A stretch of 43,019 nucleotides of DNA, taken from contig JAILFN010000045.1 of NCBI GenBank assembly GCA_024697545.1, positions 1 to 43,019 of the forward strand. The letters are read 5' to 3'. The notes under the pieces are model-generated. The model had not been told where the DNA came from. It did not search any database and worked only from the letters and a program-made list of their open reading frames with translations. How positions within the stretch are numbered: the first letter of the stretch is position 1; each line of letters begins with the position of its first letter. Shown here one piece after another: positions 1 through 7,977 of this stretch. This stretch comes from Ruminococcus sp. Its GTDB lineage: Bacteria; Bacillota; Clostridia; Oscillospirales; Ruminococcaceae. The position numbers were made by a program, and so were the translations under genes.

Positions 1-93
1 ACGGGGAGGCTATCGCCGCGTTCGAGGACTTTCCCCCTAGGTTTCTGCCCCCCTCGCCTCCCCCCACTTCCTTACCCCTTTTGCCTCGAACAG

Positions 94-261
94 CTCACTC
101 GTGTCCGTACTGGGGTTGTTTGTGAGCTTTGGGTTTGGTTGCTATGGAGCGTTGAATGTTTGTTTGATGTGACTTGTAAGTTTCCTGCTTCGACTAACTC
201 ACTCGTGTTCGGGCTGGGGAGTTTGTGGGCTTTGGGTTTGGTTGCTATGAAGCGTTGAATG
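94..261. repeat. Two diverged direct repeats of about 65 bp (period ~104 bp) in a gene-free region
   Basis: Copy 1 is at 94-158 and copy 2 at 198-261. Both begin CTCACTCGTGT, contain a GCTTTGGGTTTGGTTGCTAT core (copy 2 reads gcTTTGGGTTTGG the same way) and end GCGTTGAATG. They differ at several scattered bases and one indel. A shorter match, TCGA followed by CTCACTCG, extends upstream of each copy. No plausible open frame spans them. The first 90 bases of the window are C-rich and hold nothing I recognise. The role is unknown; they may be copies of an interspersed non-coding repeat. Confidence 0.7.
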
Positions 262-368
262 GGTGATCGTAAATTAGGTTAGATAGGGGCGGGGATCGGA
301 TATGGTTTGTGAAACTTGCGTTCCTCGTTGTGTGTGCTTGACGGAAACTAAAAAATATTGAAAAATGC

Positions 369-397
369 TGGACTTTTTTTAAATAGTATGGTATAAT
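369..397 (+). promoter_or_regulatory. Probable sigma-A promoter of ilvB
   Basis: A TATAAT -10 box at 392-397 is preceded by TGG, which gives an extended -10. A 4/6 -35 match, TGGACT, lies at 369-374 with 17-bp spacing. The predicted start near 404 leaves a leader of only about 70 nt, too short for a T-box. Confidence 0.65.
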
Positions 398-472
398 GAA
401 AGATGTTTATAAAAATCAAGGCTCTGCGGAAAACTCAGAGGTATATTGGAAGTACAAACGGAGGTAATCGAA

Positions 473-2167
473 ATGAAACTGAATGGTTCTGAAATATTGC
501 TGGAGTGCCTGCTCGAACAGGGCGCGGATATCGTTTTCGGATATCCCGGCGGCGCTGTGCTCAATATCTATGACGCACTGTATAAGTACTCGGATAAGAT
601 AAGACACATAATCACCGCGCATGAACAGGCTGCCTGCCACGCTGCCGACGGCTTTGCGCGTACCACGGGAAAGACGGGCGTTGTGCTCGCGACTTCGGGT
701 CCCGGTGCGACCAACCTTGTTACAGGTATCGCTACCGCTAATATGGACTCTATCCCGCTTGTGGCTATCACGGGTAATGTCGGTACTGCGGCACTCGGTC
801 AGGACAGCTTCCAGGAGGTCGATATCTGCGGCATCACCATGCCTATAACCAAGCACAACTTTATCGTCAAGGACGTAAACGATCTTGCGGATACTATCCG
901 CGAGGCTTTCTATATCGCCAACGAGGGACGCAAGGGCGCTGTGCTCATAGATATCCCCAAGGACGTTACCGCGGCTGTTACCGACTTTGAGCCGAAAAAG
1001 CCTTCCGAGATCATCAACCACAACCCCGATGATATCAACGAGCAGATCGAGCGTGCGGCTGAACTTATCAAGTCCGCCGAGAGACCTTTCGTATACGCCG
1101 GCGGCGGTGTCGTATCCTGCGGTGCAGAGGGTGCGCTGGGCGAGTTCGTCAGCCGCATAGATGCTCCCATCTCCCTTTCGCTGATGGGTCAGGCTGCATT
1201 TTACAACAAGGAGCCCCGCTATGTAGGAATGCTCGGTATGCACGGCACAAAGACCGCTTCGCTGGCACTCAAGGAATGCGATCTTATGATAGTTCTCGGT
1301 TCGCGTTTCTCCGACAGAGTCGCGCTGAATACCAAGACATTTGCGAAGCATACTAAGGTAATACACATAGAAATAGACCCCGCCGAGATAGGCAAGAACG
1401 TTGCCCCCGACTGTTACGTCAACGGCGACCTGAAATACGTTATACAGAAGCTCAACGAGCTGCTGCCGCAGGTGCGTCACCCCGAGTGGATAGCGCAGAT
1501 AGCCGAGTGGAAGAAAAAGTATGCCCTTACCATGTCGCCCATCAGCCGCGAGGACGAGGTGCTTCCCAATGAGGTCATCGAAAAGCTCAACGAGCTGACC
1601 GATGCCAAGGCGATCATCACCACCGAGGTAGGTCAGCATCAGATGTGGGCGGCGCAGTTCTATGATTTCACCGAGCCGAGACAGTTTGCTTCTTCCGGCG
1701 GTCTGGGAACTATGGGCTACGGACTGGGCGCTTCGATAGGTGCCAAGATCGGCAATCCCGACAAGACGGTGGTAAACATCGCGGGCGACGGCTCCTTCTT
1801 CATGAACTGCAACGAGCTTTCCACCCTCGCGAAGCACGGCATAGCCACCATTGAGCTTGTGTTCACAAACAACGTTCTCGGCATGGTGCGCCAGTGGCAG
1901 AGGCTTTTCTACGACAAGCGTTTCTCTCAGACCACCATCGACCGCGGCACCGATTTCATGAAGCTTGCCGAGGCTTTCGGCATCGAGGGCGTGCGTATAG
2001 TCAACAAGGAAGACATCGAGCCGGGGCTGAAAAAGGCTCTGGAGCTTTCAAAGCAGGGCAGACCTGTGCTGGTCGAGTGCGTTATCGACAAGGACGTGAA
2101 TGTTCTGCCGATGGTGCCTGCGGGCGGTGATGTGCTAAAGCCTATCATGGAGCTGGAGATAGACTGA
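473..2167 (+). CDS. ilvB: Acetolactate synthase, large (catalytic) subunit
   Basis: This thiamine-diphosphate enzyme condenses two pyruvates to 2-acetolactate, or pyruvate with 2-oxobutyrate, the first shared step of valine, leucine and isoleucine synthesis in the cytoplasm. The 564-residue length is normal. It has the catalytic glutamate in AHEQAACHAADGF (E51), the thiamine-binding GDGS motif (438-441) followed by FTNN, and FGYPGGAVL near the N terminus. The start at 473 is chosen because GGAGG lies 8 nt upstream; the frame is open from a TTG at 446 that lacks a good ribosome site. No small regulatory subunit (ilvN) gene follows, so the partner must lie elsewhere or the enzyme works alone. 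A biosynthetic (not catabolic, AlsS) role is inferred. Confidence 0.95.
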   Translation: MKLNGSEILLECLLEQGADIVFGYPGGAVLNIYDALYKYSDKIRHIITAHEQAACHAADGFARTTGKTGVVLATSGPGATNLVTGIATANMDSIPLVAITGNVGTAALGQDSFQEVDICGITMPITKHNFIVKDVNDLADTIREAFYIANEGRKGAVLIDIPKDVTAAVTDFEPKKPSEIINHNPDDINEQIERAAELIKSAERPFVYAGGGVVSCGAEGALGEFVSRIDAPISLSLMGQAAFYNKEPRYVGMLGMHGTKTASLALKECDLMIVLGSRFSDRVALNTKTFAKHTKVIHIEIDPAEIGKNVAPDCYVNGDLKYVIQKLNELLPQVRHPEWIAQIAEWKKKYALTMSPISREDEVLPNEVIEKLNELTDAKAIITTEVGQHQMWAAQFYDFTEPRQFASSGGLGTMGYGLGASIGAKIGNPDKTVVNIAGDGSFFMNCNELSTLAKHGIATIELVFTNNVLGMVRQWQRLFYDKRFSQTTIDRGTDFMKLAEAFGIEGVRIVNKEDIEPGLKKALELSKQGRPVLVECVIDKDVNVLPMVPAGGDVLKPIMELEID

Positions 2168-2250
2168 TCGGCTTACGGCAGATAACAGATAAGTGCCTGT
2201 TTCAAGGACGGATCTGAAACTGTTCGGCAGGTTTGCCGGGAGGTGACAAA

Positions 2251-2931
2251 ATGACGTTCAGGCGGATACTCTTTACTTACGGTATACTCGCGCTTGTTGC
2301 AGGGCTGTTCCTTATCGTCAGGACGGCTTATATAAACTCGAAGCTGAAGCTCGTTCCCGCGACGGTAACGGAGATCACGCAAGAGTCCGTGACCTTCAAA
2401 CACTCTGACGGCAGCACCGAGGAACGGATGATGGATGTCGTCAATGCGGAGTACAGGTACAAGGACAGCAAGGGTACCGTGCTCGTCGTCCCCCAATGGT
2501 CAAAGGGGCTGTCGCATGACGATATAAAGAAGCTCAAAAAAGGCGATGAGATAGAGCTTTACTTTGATCCTTTCGAGAGAAGCGTCGCTTCGCCCGAGGG
2601 CTTTACCCTCGGGATCATACAGTGCGCCATATCCGCGGCGATGATCTATATCGGTATCAAAGGCGCAAAGGGCTACAAGGCGGAGTTCTTTGAGAGATAC
2701 AAGAAGGCTTTTCTGACGACGATGTTTCTCAGCGGCGTCGTTCTGGGCTATGCCGTGTATGAGGAATTCTTTTACTCGCCAGGCGGGATGATGCCGGGTA
2801 TTGCGGCACTCGGAGCCTTTCTCTGGATGTTTGGGTTTATGGCGATAGCGCTTATTGCGGAGATCATAGTATGGTCGGTGTCTGTCGCAGGATATAAGAA
2901 AAAGGAAAGACAGCTGAATGAACAACAATAA
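2251..2931 (+). CDS. DUF3592-like membrane protein
   Basis: The product is a 226-residue integral membrane protein. One hydrophobic segment sits near the N terminus (about 5-22). A soluble, beta-rich stretch follows (about 28-115) with the pattern VPATVTEIT...YRYKDSKG..., as in DUF3592 proteins, and then three further hydrophobic segments. The family has no established function. ATG 2251 is chosen because GGGAGG lies 7 nt upstream; the frame extends a few codons further 5' without a start signal. It follows ilvB by 83 bases and overlaps the next gene by 14 bases, so the two membrane proteins are probably co-translated. The family call is by pattern only. Confidence 0.7.
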   Translation: MTFRRILFTYGILALVAGLFLIVRTAYINSKLKLVPATVTEITQESVTFKHSDGSTEERMMDVVNAEYRYKDSKGTVLVVPQWSKGLSHDDIKKLKKGDEIELYFDPFERSVASPEGFTLGIIQCAISAAMIYIGIKGAKGYKAEFFERYKKAFLTTMFLSGVVLGYAVYEEFFYSPGGMMPGIAALGAFLWMFGFMAIALIAEIIVWSVSVAGYKKKERQLNEQQ

Positions 2932-4234
2932 GAAAAATAACCGCAGCTTTTATCAGGCGCTGATGCTGGTGGCATTCGGCGTGCTGCTTTACTGGGGGCT
3001 GAACAAGTATAAGACCGTCGAGCACTGGCTTGCCGTGTTCGCGGAGATATTCGCTTCCTTTGTGCTGGGCTGCATAATCGCGCTGGTGCTTGACGTACCC
3101 ATGAGCTTTTTTGAACGCAAGCTGTTCGGAGAACCCGCACTCGGTGAGTCAAGGGGCAGGATAAAGCACAAGATAGCCCGTCCCGTTTCCATACTGCTCA
3201 CATTCGTGGGTGTCGGCGGGCTTGTGACGCTGGTGCTGGCGCTGCTGATACCTTCAATAAAGGAAACGGCGGTGCAGCTTTATCAGCAGGTGCCCGATTT
3301 TATCAATCGTGCCTTCAAGCTCGCGACTTCAAATCCGACCCTCAACGAATACATCAAGAAAAGCGGACTTTCGGCGACTAAGGTCATCACTATGATAACC
3401 GATAAGATACAGGACGGAAAGTTCCTGTCGAACACTTTAAGCGGCATGATAAACTTCGCTTCGGGAACTCTCACCACCCTTGTGAACTTCCTTATCGGTC
3501 TGGTCTTTGCGATATATATGCTCTCGCAAAAGGAGACTCTTAAAGATCAGATGACGCGGATATGCAAGGCTTACCTGCCCGCAAAGGCGGCGGGTAAGGC
3601 TGTACACATAGCTGTGCTTTCAAAGACCACATTCTCAAACTTCATATCGGGACAGAGCCTTGAAGCGCTGATACTCGGCTCGCTCTGTATGACGGGCATG
3701 AGCATACTCCGCCTGCCCTACGCGGCGACGATAGGCGTGCTTGTTGCCGTAACGGCGTTCATACCGATAGTCGGCGCATTCTTAGGTATCGCGATAGGTG
3801 CGTTCCTGATACTGATAACCTCGCTCAAGCAGGCTGTCGTGTTCATCGTGTTCATGGTGATACTTCAGCAGATAGAGGGCAATCTGATATACCCGAGGGT
3901 AGTCGGAAAATCCGTCGGACTGCCGAGCCTTTGGGTGCTGTTCGCCATAACCGTGGGCGGCAGTGTCGGCGGCATAATGGGTATGTTCCTTGCCGTCCCC
4001 GTGATGTCGGTGCTTTACTGCCTCATCAGGGATTCGGTAGACAGCCGAAACGCCCGCAAGGCTTCGGTAGTGCCGTACATGAAAGACGACCTTTCCGACC
4101 CGCCTGACTGGCTGACGGGCAAAGAGGTGCAGAAGCAGCCCGAAAAGCCCGCCGCAGCTGCCGGACCTTCTTCCGAAGAAGCTCCAAAGCCGCCGCGCCC
4201 CCGCAGACGCCGCAGGAGAAAGCCTGCAAAGTAA
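2918..4234 (+). CDS. AI-2E family (YtqI/PerM/TqsA-like) permease
   Basis: The product is a 438-residue polytopic membrane protein. It has the layout of the AI-2E/PerM family: paired N-terminal helices, an amphipathic middle region (about 115-200), then a helical block with FIPIVGAFLGIAIGA and YPRVVGKSVGLPSLWVL, both typical of the family. Members export small molecules such as autoinducer-2 or act in ion homeostasis; the substrate here cannot be read from sequence. A cytoplasmic C-terminal tail is rich in Pro and Ala and ends in a run of arginines and lysines (RPRRRRRRKPAK), possibly membrane- or nucleic-acid-interacting. The start overlaps the end of the DUF3592-like gene. A bidirectional terminator follows at 4259. 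Confidence 0.9.
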   Translation: MNNNKKNNRSFYQALMLVAFGVLLYWGLNKYKTVEHWLAVFAEIFASFVLGCIIALVLDVPMSFFERKLFGEPALGESRGRIKHKIARPVSILLTFVGVGGLVTLVLALLIPSIKETAVQLYQQVPDFINRAFKLATSNPTLNEYIKKSGLSATKVITMITDKIQDGKFLSNTLSGMINFASGTLTTLVNFLIGLVFAIYMLSQKETLKDQMTRICKAYLPAKAAGKAVHIAVLSKTTFSNFISGQSLEALILGSLCMTGMSILRLPYAATIGVLVAVTAFIPIVGAFLGIAIGAFLILITSLKQAVVFIVFMVILQQIEGNLIYPRVVGKSVGLPSLWVLFAITVGGSVGGIMGMFLAVPVMSVLYCLIRDSVDSRNARKASVVPYMKDDLSDPPDWLTGKEVQKQPEKPAAAAGPSSEEAPKPPRPRRRRRRKPAK

Positions 4235-4258
4235 TGGCAAATAATGTGAAAAACCAAA

Positions 4259-4296
4259 AGACCCGCCGATCGAAAATGACCGGCGGGTCTTTATTT
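4259..4296. terminator. Bidirectional Rho-independent terminator
   Basis: A perfect 10-bp stem, AGACCCGCCG with CGGCGGGTCT, encloses a 12-nt loop. It is followed by TTTATTT on the plus strand and flanked by AAAACCAAAAG (U-rich on the minus strand). It lies between two convergent genes, the AI-2E permease and ferredoxin. Confidence 0.85.
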
Positions 4297-4316
4297 GTCT
4301 TTATCCTTAACCGAAA

Positions 4317-4487
4317 TTACTCAGCCTGAGGAGCGCCAACGGGACATACGCCTGCGCAGGAACCGCAGTCGATGCAGGTGTCAGCATCGATAACGTACTT
4401 GCCGTCACCCTCAGAAATAGCGTTTACGGGGCACTGGTCTGCACAAGCGCCGCAGGAAATGCAATCGTCACTGATCTTATAAGCCAT
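4317..4487 (-). CDS. 2[4Fe-4S] clostridial-type ferredoxin
   Basis: A complete 56-residue protein. It has two CxxCxxCxxxCP clusters: C9-C12-C15-C19-P and C38-C41-C44-C48-P. These give the symmetric halves CISCGACADQCP and CIDCGSCAGVCP of bacterial (clostridial) ferredoxin. It carries electrons at low potential in the cytoplasm for pyruvate:ferredoxin oxidoreductase, hydrogenase and similar enzymes. AGGAGG lies 8 nt before the ATG. The gene stands alone with its own promoter and terminator, which fits a highly expressed housekeeping carrier. It is so short that length-filtered gene finding would miss it. The partner enzyme is not in the window. Confidence 0.96.
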   Translation of the reverse strand: MAYKISDDCISCGACADQCPVNAISEGDGKYVIDADTCIDCGSCAGVCPVGAPQAE

Positions 4488-4555
4488 GATGTGTTACCTC
4501 CTAATCAATATAAGAAAATTAATACCGCGAGGGAAAAGGTCTTCCCTCGGTTAAT

Positions 4556-4583
4556 ATTATATCACACAACCATAATTTTTCAA
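4556..4583 (-). promoter_or_regulatory. Probable ferredoxin promoter with leader hairpin
   Basis: On the minus strand, TTGAAA (4578-4583) and TATAAT (4556-4561) are 16 bp apart, with TGA before the -10 (extended -10). The transcript leader holds an 8-bp hairpin, CGAGGGAA with TTCCCTCG (4528-4549), which could stabilise the short mRNA. Confidence 0.7.
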
Positions 4584-4637
4584 TAGGTAAAGCTTAAATA
4601 TTACATTTATTTTAACAACTCGTAACAAAATGTATAT

Positions 4638-4663
4638 AAACGGTTAACGCACGCTAACCGTTT
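4638..4663. repeat. 9-bp inverted repeat between ferredoxin and ddh
   Basis: AAACGGTTA and TAACCGTTT flank ACGCACGC. It lies in the ~400-bp AT-rich gap between two divergent genes, upstream of both promoters, and has no T-run, so an operator is more likely than a terminator. The rest of the 4488-4891 gap shows only promoters and A+T-rich DNA. Confidence 0.5.
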
Positions 4664-4788
4664 AACAAAATATAGCACTGTTATATGTTCATATAATTTT
4701 ATTTTTAGTTGACTTATATATAGATATATCGAATATGGACCGTGTTTATATACTTTTGATAATATTCAAAAAATTTTTTCCTGCACAC

Positions 4789-4817
4789 TTTACAAATGAA
4801 AAAAATTGTGATACAAT
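4789..4817 (+). promoter_or_regulatory. Probable ddh promoter
   Basis: TTTACA (4789-4794) and TACAAT (4812-4817) are separated by 17 bp, each one mismatch from consensus. The predicted leader is about 68 nt. Confidence 0.65.
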
Positions 4818-4891
4818 ATAGATTGCAGAGTTCTTCCGACGGCGTTCAACTGACGGTCGGGGATCAGGTATAAAGGAAAGGATTTGTTATT

Positions 4892-5881
4892 ATGAGTAAG
4901 ATTCGTATTGGCGTAGTAGGCTACGGAAATCTCGGCAAAGGCACCGAGTACGCAATAAAGCAGACAGAGGACACCGAGCTTGCAGCGGTATTCACCCGCC
5001 GCGACCCCTCGACCCTCAAGATACTTACCGAGGGCGTGCCCGTTTACAGCGTGAACGAGATCTTGGATCACAAGGATGAGATCGACGTTCTTATCCTCTG
5101 CGGCGGCAGCGCTACCGATCTGCCCAAGCAGACTCCCGAGCTTGCAAAGTTCTTCAATACCGTTGACAGCTTTGATACCCACGCAAAGATCCCTCAGCAT
5201 TTTGCAAACGTTGATGCCGCTGCAAAGGAGGGCGGAAACGTGGCCCTTATCTCCGTGGGCTGGGATCCCGGTATGTTCTCGCTCGCTCGTCTTTACGGCA
5301 GCTGCGTGCTCCCCGAAGGCAAGGACTACACCTTCTGGGGCAGAGGCGTTTCTCAGGGTCACTCCGACGCTATCAGACGCATCGAGGGCGTTCTTGACGC
5401 AAGGCAGTACACCGTTCCCGTTGAGTCTGCGGTAGAGTCCGCAAGAAGCGGTCAGAATCCCGAGCTCACCACTCGTCAGAAGCACACAAGAGAGTGCTAC
5501 GTTGTGGCAGAAGAGGGCGCTGACAAGGCAAGGATCGAGCAGGAGATCAAGACCATGCCCAACTACTTCGCAGATTACGACACCACCGTAAACTTCATCT
5601 CTCAGGAAGAGCTTGACCGCGATCACAAGGGTATCCCCCACGGCGGCTTTGTTATCCGCAGCGGTCACACCGGAAAGAACAACGAGACCAGCCAGATCAT
5701 CGAGTACAGACTGAAGCTCGGCTCCAACCCCGAGTTCACCTCCAGCATTCTTGTAGCATACGCCAGAGCTGCTTACAGGCTCAACAAGGAGGGCGTTGCA
5801 GGCTGCAAGACCGTATTCGACATTGCTCCCGCGTATCTCTCGCCCAAGACCGGTGACGAGCTGAGAGCTTCGATGCTTTGA
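4892..5881 (+). CDS. ddh: meso-Diaminopimelate D-dehydrogenase
   Basis: This NADPH-dependent enzyme reductively aminates L-2-amino-6-oxopimelate (tetrahydrodipicolinate) to meso-diaminopimelate in one step. It supplies lysine and the peptidoglycan cross-linking residue and bypasses the succinylase/acetylase routes. The 329 residues match the family length. The N-terminal dinucleotide fold shows IRIGVVGYGNLGKG, and the family segments SVGWDPGMFSLAR and FWGRGVSQGHSDAIRR are present. The start is supported by AAAGGAAAGG about 11 nt upstream. The gene is monocistronic: own promoter, then a terminator at 6009. Ddh is scattered among Clostridia and Bacteroidetes. Confidence 0.95.
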   Translation: MSKIRIGVVGYGNLGKGTEYAIKQTEDTELAAVFTRRDPSTLKILTEGVPVYSVNEILDHKDEIDVLILCGGSATDLPKQTPELAKFFNTVDSFDTHAKIPQHFANVDAAAKEGGNVALISVGWDPGMFSLARLYGSCVLPEGKDYTFWGRGVSQGHSDAIRRIEGVLDARQYTVPVESAVESARSGQNPELTTRQKHTRECYVVAEEGADKARIEQEIKTMPNYFADYDTTVNFISQEELDRDHKGIPHGGFVIRSGHTGKNNETSQIIEYRLKLGSNPEFTSSILVAYARAAYRLNKEGVAGCKTVFDIAPAYLSPKTGDELRASML

Positions 5882-5898
5882 TGGTGGTTTGCTTTTCT

Positions 5899-5998
5899 GA
5901 GGGCTCTGCCCTCAGACTCCCGCCGGAGGACCCTTTTGAAAAAGGGTCTCCCCGGACCCCTCCTAAAACTTCTTATTATTTTTGGGAATGGGGCATAC
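5899..5998 (-). repeat. Structured interspersed repeat, copy A (inverted relative to copy B)
   Basis: This ~98-bp sequence aligns end to end with the reverse complement of 6059-6157. It has two internal hairpins: GAGGGC-tct-GCCCTC and GACCC-TTTTGAAAAA-GGGTC. The inner end, TTATTTTTGGGAATGGGGC, is identical to copy B. Base changes in the hairpins are compensated between copies, so the fold rather than the sequence seems to be kept. Confidence 0.7.
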
Positions 5999-6008
5999 AC
6001 ATACTAAC

Positions 6009-6043
6009 AAAAACAGCACCCTTTACAATAGGATGCTGTTTTT
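6009..6043. terminator. Terminator of ddh, between the two repeat copies
   Basis: AAAAACAGCA pairs with TGCTGTTTTT around a loop of about 14 nt, followed by TTTTTCTTT. It is bidirectional in form. It sits exactly at the axis of the inverted repeat pair. Confidence 0.75.
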
Positions 6044-6058
6044 CTTTAAAAGCTGAAA

Positions 6059-6157
6059 GCCCCATTCCCAAAAATAACAAAGAGGTTTAGGTAGAGTCCA
6101 GAGACCCCCTTCTCCAAAAAGGGGGTCTTTGGCAGGGGTATGGGGACAGCGTCCCCA
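6059..6157 (+). repeat. Structured interspersed repeat, copy B
   Basis: This is the second copy of the repeat at 5899-5998, in the opposite orientation. Its hairpins are GGGGAC-agc-GTCCCC (6142-6156) and a longer GACCCCC/GGGGGTC stem (about 6103-6127). With copy A and the central terminator it forms a ~260-bp palindromic block in the gap between ddh and htrA. Confidence 0.7.
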
Positions 6158-6164
6158 GGAAAGA

Positions 6165-6202
6165 CAAAACGACCGCAAGGATTAGTCCCTGCGGTCGTTT
6201 TG
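6165..6202. terminator. Strong terminator downstream of the HtrA-like gene
   Basis: A perfect 13-bp stem, CAAAACGACCGCA with TGCGGTCGTTTTG, encloses a 12-nt loop. It lies 45 bases past the minus-strand stop codon. The A-tracts inside the stem give a U-rich 3' side on either strand. Confidence 0.85.
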
Positions 6203-6246
6203 CATGAAGTAAAAGAATATGAAAAATTATTAGAAGAAGGCGTGAA

Positions 6247-7737
6247 TTATCTCATGAAATCATTGTAGTAGTCGTAGAAGTCGCCGAAGTTGTTTCCGCC
6301 GCCGTCCATAGTGCCGGGCTGCTCTTCGGTAGTATTGGTGGCTTCGCCGAGCGTTACCTTGATGTCCATGATGTTGTCATTGCGGTAAACGGATACGGTG
6401 ATCTCGTCACCCGCGCTGTAATTGCTCTTTATCTCATTAAACTCCTCGATGGAGCTTATCATCTTGCCCTGGATCCCGACGATGATGTCGTTCACCTGAA
6501 TGCCCGCCTGCTGTGCGGCGCTGCCGTTCTCTACGTTCTTTACTATAAAGCCCTGCGGCACGTTATAGTACTGGGCGTAGAAAGCGTTGATGTTCTGACC
6601 GCTTATGCCGAGCGTAGGTCTGCCCTTGACGTAGCCGTAGGCGGTAAGGTCTTCGATTATCTTTTTGGCGTCGTCGATCGGTATGGCAAATCCAAGACCC
6701 TCGCCGTAGGTGGAAGAGACCTTTGCCGAGGTTATGCCTATGACCTGACCGTAGGCGTTAATGAGAGGTCCGCCCGAGTTGCCCGAGTTTATCGAAGCGT
6801 CGGTCTGTATAAGATTCATAGTTCTGTCTTCTATGGTGAGCTTTCTGTCTGTTGCAGAGATTATGCCCGAGGTAACGGTATTTGCAAGATCAAATCCCAG
6901 CGGGTTGCCGATGACGATCGCCAGCTCGCCGACCATGATACCGCCCGAAGTACCGAATTCCGCAGGCTTCAGATCATTTCTCTCTACCTTGAGCACGGCG
7001 AGGTCTGTCTGCGTATCAACGCCGATTATCTCGGCTTCAATGGTGTTATTGTCGTTCTGTTGACCGTTCTGATCTTCAAGTATCTGCTCCGCAACGGATT
7101 TCGATGAATCATCGGGAGCGTCCTTCTTTTCGGTAGAATCGGTCAGCACGATGGACACAGCGCTTGCGCCGTTGACAACGTGTGCGTTCGTTACAACGTA
7201 TCCCTTATCGTTGAGCACGATGCCCGTTCCCGATACCTGTCCTTCGGAAGTTATGCAGGATATCCCAACGACCGAGGGTGAAAGCTTTGTCACGATATCG
7301 GGTATGCTCATGGCGTCCTCGGGCGCTGCGAGCTGTTCAAGGGTTATCCTCTCCGAAGAGGGTCTCTGATCGGGCTTTGAGTCACGGGCTGCCGAACTTA
7401 CAGTGGATCTTGATTCTGCCTGCGAGCTTCCGCTTTTCCTCGGCATTCCCTTATATGAGAGCAGCGAGTAGCCTACAACGCCGCTTCCCGCAAGCACGCA
7501 CACCGCGAGTATTGCAAGTGCGGCACCTGCGCCTTTCTTTTTCTTCTTATTATCGGTGGGCTGATAGGAGTATTCGTTGTAGCCTGCGCCGTATCTGTCA
7601 TATCCCTGCGCTGCCTGATCGGGGCTGTTCTGCGCGGGTCCCTGCATCATCGGACCATAGCCCACGGGCGGGACATTCCCGTATCCCTGAGAGCCGTAGC
7701 CCTGTGTGCCGTTGTTGAATTTATTCATATCTTCCAT
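6247..7737 (-). CDS. HtrA/DegP-type membrane-anchored serine protease with PDZ domain
   Basis: This quality-control protease degrades misfolded exported proteins on the outer face of the membrane. The 496 residues comprise a Gly/Tyr/Gln-rich cytoplasmic N-terminal stretch (1-62), KKKKK followed by one membrane helix (about 69-92), and a trypsin-like domain with catalytic H186 (TNAHVV), D245 (TQTDLAVLK) and S321 (INSGNSGGPL). One PDZ domain follows (about 375-470), then a Gly/Asp/Tyr tail. A polar insert of about 35 residues (KKDAPDDSSK..., 203-235) lies between His and Asp. The first ATG is used because GGAGG lies 12 nt upstream and the next ATG is farther away. The gene is monocistronic. This is the Firmicutes HtrA/YycK-like arrangement; which paralogue it is cannot be told. 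Confidence 0.93.
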   Translation of the reverse strand: MEDMNKFNNGTQGYGSQGYGNVPPVGYGPMMQGPAQNSPDQAAQGYDRYGAGYNEYSYQPTDNKKKKKGAGAALAILAVCVLAGSGVVGYSLLSYKGMPRKSGSSQAESRSTVSSAARDSKPDQRPSSERITLEQLAAPEDAMSIPDIVTKLSPSVVGISCITSEGQVSGTGIVLNDKGYVVTNAHVVNGASAVSIVLTDSTEKKDAPDDSSKSVAEQILEDQNGQQNDNNTIEAEIIGVDTQTDLAVLKVERNDLKPAEFGTSGGIMVGELAIVIGNPLGFDLANTVTSGIISATDRKLTIEDRTMNLIQTDASINSGNSGGPLINAYGQVIGITSAKVSSTYGEGLGFAIPIDDAKKIIEDLTAYGYVKGRPTLGISGQNINAFYAQYYNVPQGFIVKNVENGSAAQQAGIQVNDIIVGIQGKMISSIEEFNEIKSNYSAGDEITVSVYRNDNIMDIKVTLGEATNTTEEQPGTMDGGGNNFGDFYDYYNDFMR

Positions 7738-7950
7738 TATATTATTTTTCCTCCAAAAAGCTTTCGCTTCGGACTTGATCTTTTACTTCTGACAAATATA
7801 ATTATACCGTTTTTTGTGATAATATAATGATAGCTTAATTAACCCAATCTGAAAAAAAGTACGCTGTGCCGACACAATTTGACCGTGTCTGGAGAAATGT
7901 AAACATTGTTTGAATGTTTCAGATGATGGATATCTATTTTTGTGTAATTG

Positions 7951-7959
7951 TGATATAAT
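7951..7959 (+). promoter_or_regulatory. Extended -10 promoter of the GH5 gene
   Basis: TGATATAAT gives a TGN-extended consensus -10, just 18 bp before the start codon region. No good -35 is seen. The htrA promoter must lie in the same gap (7738-7950) on the other strand, where a TATAAT occurs at about 7803-7808 on the minus strand. Confidence 0.45.
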
Positions 7960-7977
7960 TATAATCAAGAGGTGAGT

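Noticed and set aside
398-472. T-box or attenuator in front of ilvB
   Set aside because: The leader is only about 70 nt, with no T-box sequence and no terminator hairpin.
416-1837. Long minus-strand open frame (473 codons) opposite ilvB
   Set aside because: It is a shadow of the strongly supported ilvB gene; its translation resembles no family and is rich in Arg/Leu/Val, as expected for an antisense frame.
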